From: Trichoplax sp. H2 | Taxonomy: Eukaryota > Placozoa > Uniplacotomia > Trichoplacea | Assembly (NCBI GenBank): GCA_003344405.1 | Contig: NOWV01000012.1 | Coordinates: 248,001 to 312,000 of the forward strand | Reading direction: 5' to 3' | Length of the DNA stretch: 64,000 nt | In this document: one piece after another, positions 54,801-64,000 of the stretch | Layout: every line of letters starts with the position of its first letter | Numbering within the stretch: the stretch's first letter is position 1 | Position numbers and translations under genes: made by a program | The notes under the pieces: model-generated | Database searches by the model: none | Told to the model about the DNA's origin: nothing | Seen by the model: the letters and a program-made list of their open reading frames with translations, nothing else

Positions 54801-57800
54801 ATTCAATCCCTTTGTCAGTTTTCAGTGCGTGGATCACGTACGATAGAAAGATCCATGGCAAAGTTCTTGTTCACTTTTACTGTTCATGCAGATCGATGTG
54901 TTCGTGAATGAAGGGATAAAGAATTGCAAGTTCTGTAGCCACAGTACGTAACAGTATCGTAGTTAACGAATGCAATGCCCAACAAGTTGACGGATCAATG
55001 TGACAAGGTTGATCAATTATATTTTATTTTAGTCTATTCGTGTGATGGATTACTATCGATTTTAGACTAGAGTATAACATCTTCAACAAATAGGGTTGAT
55101 TTCTGCAAAATAGTTGGATTTAGTTTATTTATTTTATTTTTCTTTGAGTTATTTTTCAAGTTCAAAGCACGGCATGTTCAATGTGAGAGATCTCGATCTT
55201 GTAAAAGCCGATAAAGATGATGCAATATCCGCTTTCGTTCTTTACTGCGCATGTTTTCTTGCTTGCCAACTTCATTGTCATTAATTGAGAGAGACAATAC
55301 ATTTCTACAGTACGCAGTACAGTACAGTGCACTATAGTCTGTTGAGAGAGATAAAAGAAAACTTTTTATGCGTTACTCTAAACATCGCTCTGAACAAGAC
55401 TAGCTGTAGCAGTACAGTACACGTACGTGACGACAACGACTGTCATGAACTTCTAGAGGCGTCTGGAAGTCCGTGACACTGTGCACTGTAAAATTAGAAT
55501 ACCAAATACTGTAGCTGATGAAAGTTGAATGAATGCAACAATAAAATCCTACAGTACTGTACTGTATTCAAGAGCTTCTTGCACCAGTACAGTACACGTA
55601 CAGTACTGTACAGTACGTGACTACAACGACTGTCATGAATTTCTAGAGGTATCTGGAAGTCCGTAACACTATGCACTGTAAAACTAGAATACCAAATACT
55701 GTAGCTGATGAAAGCTGAATGAATGCAACAATAAAATCCTACAGTACTGTGTACTGTATTCAAGAGCTTCTTACTATATTGTACTGTACTGTAGTTCACC
55801 AAGAATATACTGTGGGAGTGTATATCAATGACGCAACATCGACCATTTCTTTCACTTTAAAATCAGAAAATTCTCCTAGCAAATTTGTAGACTAAAGAAA
55901 GATACGTTTAACTTGCGACATTGTACCAAACTCATTTTCTTTTACACTGAAGAATCAGTATTAATTGTCATGTAAAGCTCGTTCAGTAGATCGAGTTGGC
56001 TGGTGTTAGTTATCGTAGACAAGTATGCTCTGCAATTTGAAATTATTTTATTGTTAATTTAGCATAGTGTACTAGATAAGAAATTATCGAGAGTAAAAAT
56101 GATCAAATTGTTGTTATCTTCTACTATTCACTATTAATATGCTTATTATCACCTTTTGTTGTCATAGATTGAAGTGTATAAAACCATGGAGGAATCGGTA
56201 ATTTATTGTTTTTCTGCTATATTTTACCCAATATAGAAAAAATATTGTAGCTAGACTTTTACCCCTAAATAAGTTTGCAATTATAAAATAACATGATAGC
56301 AAATAGTTTCCTTGATAATCTCCTCGACATGTAATATGAATTCTTGGCCTTGTTCTACTTATGCATCTCATATAGGTTCAAAATCTTTTTATTGAATCCT
56401 ACCTTACTACTGGTAGGATTACCAACATTGCAAGGGTAATGTCTTGTCATCCGAAATATATGAAAATATTCCAGGAAACTCATAATCAGTTGTTTTATGG
56501 CCCTGGACTATTACCTCATCATTGGAGGCATTACATTGCTATATTGGTAAGGAAGGGCAGGCCTATCAAAGGAATCAAGCCTAATAATTTAGTTTACAAT
56601 AATATGCTTATCACCATTTCAACTACATAAACTGCTTCAGAATTCAATCTATGCACAATGATACAACTAGAAGTGAATAATTAGGACATTCTCTGATATA
56701 GCTTTTAAATACATTTCTTATATGAATATTTTGATAGGCCGCTAGTAGGCATAACTGCTTGTATATGATGCAGTTACACGCGGAAGCGTTTCGATTATAC
56801 CAGAGAGATATCCACTGGTTGAAAGGATTAAGCAATGCTTCGCAAAAATTGATCAATTTCGAGGATTTACTCAATCGTCTGACTTATCAACCATGGACAA
56901 TACAAAAAGAGCACATCGATGTATGCAGCAAAATTACTACTTGAAAAATAATAAATAATCTATATAATCAATCACTACTCCCAATATGAGTATAGACAAG
57001 ATTATTATTTTTAATTTTAACAGGAGCTTGTAGTAGGGGAAAGTGCTTGGTCTATTTCCGAATTGGTACAGGCTGTTGTTATTGTTAGTCATGTAGTGTC
57101 AGTGGTAGGATTTTATTACGGATGTGGAATACATGATGAAATTGACTTCAAGGATGGACATACGTATTCTGAAATGGCTGCTAATGGAAAGAATGATGAG
57201 GATAATTTAGTTCATGCAATGAATCAAACCAAGAAAAAGCTAGATATAACTGATGAAGAAAAACGTCAAAAATTACTTGCAGTCATGTCGGAATATAAAA
57301 GTTTACAAGAACGTCATGAATTACTATCTGAAGATAAAGTGCTAGAAGAAATTGAACTTTTCTTTCGACAAGAAAGTTAGTTTTTTAGGATTGATATTTA
57401 TTTGGCGTATAATAATAATTAATTAATTATTCGTATCGCTACCGTACACAAATGATAACATAATTATAGAGATTGATTATTAAAATTGTTATGGATGCAT
57501 AAAATTACTAGTAGAATTATTCATTATTTTAATCGCTCTTTCTAAATTCTCTATTGTAGAAAATTTTAACGTAACCAGATATTTCTAAATACTTTCATAT
57601 TAAAAGCATGTATTTGGTAATACTCAAATGTTGTTCATACATTTTTCATAGCTGACCATTTGGCCGACGAATCAGAAATAGAGGATACCAAAATTTCTAT
57701 AATTGATAACTTTATGGACAACAGATCTATTGAACAATCGACCGATTTTGCCAAATTAAGTTTAGAAGATAGACAACAGATGGCATTACGCACTCAAGTA

Positions 57801-58573
57801 CGTATCAGGCTATATCTCAAATGTAATTAAAAAAAATATTTCATCAACTTAAATTTTTATAATCTTGCATTATCTATTTAACAGGAGTTTTCTTGGGAAG
57901 ATCAAGGATTTTCTGTAGTTAGTCGATACTATAACGATATTATCGAATTACTGGATGAAAAATTTCGAATAATCTATAATTTAACTTATAACAAGTAAGA
58001 TGATGCAATTATCAAGTGACTACCAGCTTTGCTATTATAGATAATGATTTTATAAACTCTTTTATTGCAGAATGGGTGATACTACTAATACAGACACAAA
58101 AGTATTGAGAACAGCGGTCTGGAATTATATTCAAATGATGAAAGGCGTATGGGATGACTATCTCTATACATCCATTAACAAACTAGTTGCAACAGACTTC
58201 AAGCAGTATATTAAAATGGTATGAATTCGCTATTGAATGGGAAATAATTGTTACCATTGCTATCATATTAATCTCTCGAATTGGTATACAGGTTGCATGC
58301 AAACCGGAAAAGACTTCCCAATACTTATTTCACTCCGGTGTTTATTTATATAATGGATCCGAACAGGTAATTTTATCCTTGATATATTGAAAAATATCGC
58401 TCAAATATTGTATCCTACTTAAAATATAGCCACTAGACAGTATTTACCTTGCTTAATTGATAGTCATTATGTTCAAATTGTAGGTCCATCTAAATCTGCT
58501 ATTCCTGGAATCTCGAAATCAAGCACAACTCCTACACGCTTTACGCGCAATTATGCAGCATTCGCTTGCGTGA
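51811..58573 (+). CDS. SESN: Sestrin (stress-responsive GATOR2/mTORC1 regulator)
   Basis: Exons: 51811-52071, 53577-53645, 56376-56546, 56738-56920, 57024-57375, 57652-57797, 57885-57994, 58071-58218, 58292-58366, 58484-58573; phases join to 534 residues. The N-terminal 110 residues follow the long form of human SESN1 ([39 protein letters not shown]). The alkyl-hydroperoxidase-like half has [16 protein letters not shown] and [11 protein letters not shown], keeping the Cys-x-Tyr-x4-His triad (C174, Y176, H181). The C-terminal half has [10 protein letters not shown], a DDY motif at the GATOR2-contact site, and the ending [20 protein letters not shown]. Sestrins bind GATOR2 and restrain mTORC1 on leucine loss or stress. 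Two leucine-pocket positions differ from human SESN2 (K431, V497). A second in-frame ATG at 51817 is an alternative start. An AATAAA at 58700-58705 may end the transcript. Confidence 0.95.
53646..56375 (+). other. Large sestrin intron 2 (2.7 kb)
   Basis: No exon was recognised inside. It carries the GTAC-rich duplicated segment at 55308-55795. Elsewhere it is ordinary AT-rich sequence. Confidence 0.55.
55308..55795. repeat. Duplicated segment with GTAC tracts in sestrin intron 2
   Basis: Copy 1 is about 55411-55580 and copy 2 about 55586-55772. They share ACAACGACTGTCATGAA, TCTGGAAGTCCGT, TAGAATACCAAATACTGTAG and TTCAAGAGCTTCTT, with scattered point differences. Copy 2 has about 15 extra bases of GTAC words where copy 1 reads ACGTACGTGA. 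Both copies are bordered by TACAGTACTGTACTGTA-type words. Confidence 0.85.
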
Positions 58574-59945
58574 TGCAATGAGTGAGATGAATATAATTTT
58601 TGTCATAAAAGAAAAAAATCATAGCTACTTCTTGAATGGCTAGTCGATAATTTTGCAGGAGTCACTGACTACACCACAGTAGTAATATCTTTAAAAAAAA
58701 ATAAATACGATACTACTGTAATTTGGTATTTTGTCAATGCTTCTCCTCCCAAAAATTTACGTACAAATTTAACTTTTGTATGGCATAGTAATTACATTCT
58801 TTCAGCATGTATCTTTAAATACAATCTAATTTAAAATATTTTCACGTAACCTGAAAAATTGTATGATTTCAATTTATGATAGATACCTAGTATCTGTTAT
58901 ACCTTAAATTCTTTCTAATTCCAGAAATTCAAGAAAATTATTTTTAAGCTAATGTCTCCGTGCTATTAATAACAATCATTATGCTATAATTGTATTATTT
59001 TCCAAAATAATACAATAGATGCGTTTCACTGCATTGACAATCTTATAATTTAAGATTTGAAATTGCTTTACTGCATTAATAGGAGTGAATTGGATGATAT
59101 TAAAATCTCATAAATAGTTGACGAAAAACAAGTAACTGACTTGAAGAATAAAATTTGTAACCTAAATATACTTTCTTATAACAAAACTTATATATGTGCG
59201 AGCCGTTGCTCCTAAGTGAATAAGTACTTCTTATTATCTGTAGTTAAAAAAAGGGGGCACTCTTAGAGTGTATTCGATACCGCTATGCATAGTAGTCTAT
59301 GAAGGCATTACTATGATTTCAGATTACATAAAAATAATACAATAATAATAATTGGGTGCTTCATCTAAGAAGGATATTGTTATTAATCGATGTTAACTTG
59401 GCTTTATTAATTGCCAGAGTATTTATATGCCGTACGTACTTTCTCGAGTGTGCACCGTAAAACTCACATTTAAGAACTACTATAAACTATTATTATTAAT
59501 TACTATTTATGACCCTTTCATGCAATTTAAATGCAAGATATTATCACAAAGAATAGATAGGCTTTATTACTATCACATGATATTTGATGTATTAAATTAA
59601 AATACTTGATATGTTAACGCCTGCCCAAAACATTACAAAAAAATGTTATCAGCATTTGCATTAAAAAATGCCATATTACTATTACTATTACCTTCTACGT
59701 TAATTTTCATTATGGTTATACGAAAAGGCACCTCGATACCGTAACGAGTTATGATTCACTACGCTTTAAAATAAAAGTACATTGCAATATATTATGACCG
59801 TTAAGTCAATTAACGTATTTGTACGTAAACAGAAATTAGGTAATACAATTCTGTTTATAGTACTAGTCAGAACTATGCAAATGCTGGCGACAATGTAATA
59901 CTTGCATAGTTTTTATAAGTCTGACAATTGTCAAAGATATACGGC
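58574..59945. other. Tail-to-tail gap between sestrin and DARS1
   Basis: About 1.4 kb of AT-rich sequence with both 3' ends. No gene, RNA or repeat was recognised beyond the AATAAA at 58700-58705. Confidence 0.5.
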
Positions 59946-62900
59946 CTATGGTGTCAGGCGTTTTGGATCACGCGGGAACATCGAAGTCTTCCGGATATTA
60001 TCCAATCCAAGATATAACATCAGCACGCGTTCCATTCCTAATGTTAGGAGATAAATTAATAAATATAGCGCAATAAAATTTTTCAACATAGTACGTAAAT
60101 GTTGCTAACCTATACCACCACCAGCATGAGGGAAACAACCAAATTTGAAGGAATCAATGTAAGCCTTAATTTTTTCCAAGTCTAAGTGAAATACACGGTA
60201 CGATGTATATGACTAACTGAAATTGTCATAGTGGGGACTAAATTACCTTTCTAGTCAAGCATAATAAAAATCGTAATGCCTTACCAACACTATGGAGTTT
60301 AGCCCTTTCTGTTAAAAATTCGGGATCGTGTATTCGCTGAGCACCCGATAAGATCTCTTCGCCCCTCATGAACATATCATACGAATTTGATTGTTTCTAT
60401 AGTAACGATCATACCGAGTATCACATGATTGTAATATTAAACTTCATCATAAGAACAATAGTTAGGAAAACTTACAGGATTATTTGGATCCGGCATAGTA
60501 TAAAATGGCCTAACTGCCAAAGGATACTTGTCAAGCATATAAAAATCTGTTCCATACTAAATACATAAGTCAAGTAAAGTATTATTATCAGAAAAAATTA
60601 TGATTAGAATCGTAAGCAACGCCACAATTGGTTAGGTTACCTTAGCCTTCACCAGCTTTCCAAGGAATTTCTCATTAGGAGTGCTATTGTTAATGTTAGA
60701 CATCAGTACATTGATGATTTGTTAAAGAACAACACACAATTTAATCAACGATCTTTATTAGTGATGTTGATTAAAAAACAACGAATATGTGTTCTTATAT
60801 ACTGTATTACGAATAGTATCAGTTAACTGCCTTTAAGTATCACGGTGAGAAGAATTGCAAAGTTTAAGCAAAATCTTCATATACTAATGCTAGATTTACC
60901 TCAAATCATCTTCATCACCTATTTCTACGCCATTCTCGCGGAGCATAGAAACAGCTTCAGGAAATTCCAATCGGAGGCTAAGAATGATTATTTGCAATAA
61001 ATAAAATCTTTTTCAGCCACGGTACAAAATATACTTCTTGATAATTAAATTTGTAGAGTTAATTTATTACACAAATACTCACGTCGGCTCAATAAATTGA
61101 AAAGGCTCAGCAGGAAATTGCTTCATTACTACAGCTATTTCTTCAGCGAAACTAAAACGAAGTCATAATTTATACTTTAATTGTACTGCAGTGGAATGTA
61201 ATTATAACTATTTTCAAGTAATTCTTTCAACTTACTTGTCTCTTAAACCTTTAAATATAGAGATAAATAATTCTCCGATGGTTTCTAATACCTAAACATC
61301 AGGTATTATTCGGTGTAACAATGATATTAAAATGAAAGTTAACGTCTGGAGTTCCCAACATATAACAATGCTAGATACACCATACCTCATGATAATGTTC
61401 GTAGAAAGCCATTTCCAAGTCCAAACCAACAAATTCGCATAAATGTCTGTGAGTATTAGAATCTTCCGCTCTGAAGACTCCTCCTACAGTAAAGACTCTG
61501 TCAAAGTCTCCTGCAATTGCCATTTGTTTGTATAGCTGGGGTGATTGTGCTAAATAAGCCTTTCCTACGCAACAAATTTTCCTATGTTACACCGAAATGT
61601 TTAAATAGGAAATGCCTTTTAGTTACTCCTTACCTTTAAAGTAAGATACTTCAAAAACATTTGCACCGCCTTCACTGGCAGCTAGTGGGAAAAATATACA
61701 CATTAAAGAATTGCATTTAATAATAATTTAAAGATATTGAGAAATATCTATTGTAGTTATTAATAATTAATCAATTCACAAACCGGAAATGATTTTTGGA
61801 GTATGAATTTCAACAAAGCCCTTAGAAGTTAAATGATCGCGAAATAGTTTGCATAAAGCTGCTTCAAGCTTGAAGAGAGCTTGATTAGTTGGTGTCTAAA
61901 ACCGTAAGCAGGAATAGTACAAAGTTATCTATTTAGCTAATTGTCTACATAATTTAAATTAATAAAATTTCTTATAACTGTACCCGTAAATCGATTATGC
62001 GGTTATCAAGACGAGTATCTTGATTGACATGAGCCAAAGAACTATCCTAAAATCAATTATATTAAAGATTTTTGTTGCTATTAAGAAAAACAGTACTATC
62101 AATGTTATTTGTCACTTATGTAGGAGCAGTAGTTAGTATCAAATGTTCTAAATAGAGAAAAATTTAAATTTTAAGGTTTTGTTAGAATACCTCAGAAGAT
62201 TGGTCAACACTTCTAGAAGCATCATCAATTTGTAATGGCAATCTAGGAGCGGCAAGACTTGCAACAAACAACTAAAATAGCCAAATATATAAGGACAAAT
62301 TAGTTGCAGGATGTAACTAATACAGGTAAATAATTATAACTTGTATAAATAAAGAATACGTATGTACGAGTATTCTCTCAAACCGTTACCTTATTGATAT
62401 GTAATTCAACATCTTGTTGACTGCATGCTTCAATCTTAGTTGTAACTGCCTTGACGATACCTTCGACATCGACAACAGACTCTTTGTTTACACTGGTTAA
62501 TAAGCAAAGTAATACATGCAATCAGTTAAGCAATAAAAATGTGGTGCAATAACATGACAAAGTAAAATGATACAATTTTGAACATGCTCATAGGATAGAT
62601 TAATAAAAGCAAATAATTACTTCGATGCGAATTTAACCATGGCTTTGCTGACAGTTTCACTAACTGCTGCAATACCTTGAATACTGTAACTTTGTTGCCT
62701 TAAAACTAAGAAACATTGTTTTCCTATAATAGTGTAATATAAGTTATGATGGTTAATAATTATTAGAATAATAACGTGTATTATAAATAAATTTTTCGTA
62801 ATTGTCCATAAATATAGACCTTTGCCACGGCTGTTATGTAATCTAGCTCGAAGAAGCACAGATTGTCCCGCCACTTTTTCATTCAAATCGCGAATCTTGG

Positions 62901-63864
62901 ACCATTTGCGACCTGTACAAAAATGTCGAATTTTGTCCAGATACTTAAAAAGTTTGGAACTAAGTTTTGATAACATTACTTTCATCTTACATTATTCTGC
63001 GTCTCTTGTGAATATTATATCATATCAAGGTACACAGTGCGATACATGGAACATACTTGGCAACATGATTGGTGTAAAATGTGATATGAGAACGTAGCTA
63101 TAACTATATGAACTTAGTTCTATTTGTAGTCGTAAAAAAATATATACAGTGTTGCAAGATCTGTACAATAGTACTAAGAGGTAGTACCTGTTTTCTCTGT
63201 CGACTGTATTAACTTCATGATCCCATAATTGTCTTTAGAAACATCCTAAGAGAAATAGGCGAGTAACAATGGGACACACAATTAAGATAAGCTATCAGAT
63301 ATCGATAAATCCTGTAGCAATTTGTCGTAATTATAATTATCTAACACACGACTGATTAAGGCAATTTAACTGCTTAATAACTTAAAGAAATGACGCTAGG
63401 CTGGCATAAAAGCATAAGGGTTTAAATAGGGTTGTAGTTATACCAATTTCAACGTTTCACTTGCACTAGGTACAGTATTGTCGTTATCATGTTTAGTGAT
63501 TTATCTCTGTTGCGGCTAATATCGGCAGTAAAATACGGACTACCGGTACTATTGGTACTACTTGGATAAATTCGGTGTAATACAGCGAATACCAATAATA
63601 ACTGTCTAATATTCATATAAATTGATAATCCTGCTAAAGCAAATAGCTGTATCATCTCTATATTACTATCAATAAATATAAACACAATATGTGAAATAAG
63701 GACTGCAAAAATAGAATTAATGAGCGGAAATCTTTCCTTTGTATCAGATAGTATCAAAATCTATCATTTATAACTGTTACTAATCACTACTTCATTGAAG
63801 TTTGTTACAAAACATGAAGTGCTACAGTACATACCTCTGCATCTGCTTCGGCTGCTTCAGCACC
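59946..63864 (-). CDS. DARS1: Aspartyl-tRNA synthetase, cytosolic (5' end not seen)
   Basis: Exons in transcript order: 63864-63835, 63245-63188, 62912-62820, 62723-62621, 62492-62390, 62271-62191, 62046-61984, 61895-61784, 61681-61634, 61564-61386, 61291-61236, 61151-61083, 60977-60900, 60683-60641, 60556-60476, 60396-60285, 60181-60110, 60037-59946. They join in phase to 490 residues (human 501). An N-terminal OB-fold anticodon-binding domain ([20 protein letters not shown]) is followed by the class II catalytic domain: TPKIIS and [20 protein letters not shown], motif 2 [20 protein letters not shown], then [20 protein letters not shown], and motif 3 in [20 protein letters not shown], ending [10 protein letters not shown]. 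It charges cytosolic tRNA-Asp and in animals belongs to the multi-synthetase complex. The start codon exon was not identified; a possible ATG-TTG donor lies near 63.92 kb, but it may be beyond the window. Confidence 0.95.
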
Positions 63865-64000
63865 CTGTAGAGAAAAATATCAGTAATGAGCGCAAAATCA
63901 TTATGCACCAACATTTTTTCTGCGTTTTAAAGTATACAGTAGCAAAACTCCACGTGCTATCAGCTTGCAACAGAATTAGTTATAGCAACTAACAAATACT

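Noticed and set aside
63449-63757. Minus-strand 102-residue hydrophobic frame with membrane-like segments
   Set aside because: It lies wholly inside the DARS1 intron between exons 63864-63835 and 63245-63188, on the same strand, with no recognisable family. AT-rich sequence readily yields Ile/Leu/Phe-rich frames.

Overview
The window is nuclear DNA of a metazoan. It is AT-rich and intron-rich, and every multi-exon gene uses short GT-AG introns. The genes are animal housekeeping and signalling families (sestrin, CEP97, CDC40/PRP17, SAP18, RPL13A, cytosolic aspartyl-tRNA synthetase). AT richness, compact intron-dense genes and a vertebrate-like gene complement suggest an early-branching animal, most plausibly a placozoan (Trichoplax/Hoilungia type). 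That assignment is inference, not proof.

Layout. 1-3822: no gene recognised, one clean 19-bp-stem hairpin. 3901-24174 (+): a 24-exon gene for a 1286-residue Rho regulator with a Ras-binding-like fold, DH-PH (GEF), RA and RhoGAP (GAP) domains. 24175-28228: no gene seen. 28229-35683 (-): a CEP97-like gene with leucine-rich repeats, an IQ region and coiled coils. 37046-41300 (+): CDC40/PRP17 splicing factor, 20 exons. 43237-43701 (-): SAP18, one exon. 44566-46325 (+): a 309-residue protein with two STI1/DP-like modules. 47569-48538 (-): ribosomal protein L13A. 51811-58573 (+): sestrin, 10 exons. 59946-63864 (-): cytosolic aspartyl-tRNA synthetase, whose extreme 5' end is probably outside the window.

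The genes alternate strictly in strand, so every gap is either head-to-head or tail-to-tail. Three head-to-head gaps (CEP97/CDC40, SAP18/STI1-domain gene, RPL13A/sestrin) and one sestrin intron carry dense arrays of GTAC-centred palindromic words (TACTGTAC, GTACAGTAC). Several arrays include local duplications, which makes these arrays the most unusual non-coding feature here.

Exon models were built by hand by matching GT-AG sites, reading phase and family similarity. The Rho regulator, CDC40, sestrin, STI1-domain and tRNA-synthetase models keep a consistent reading phase through every exon listed. The CEP97-like model has one unresolved junction near its 3' end, and the first exons of RPL13A and DARS1 were not found.
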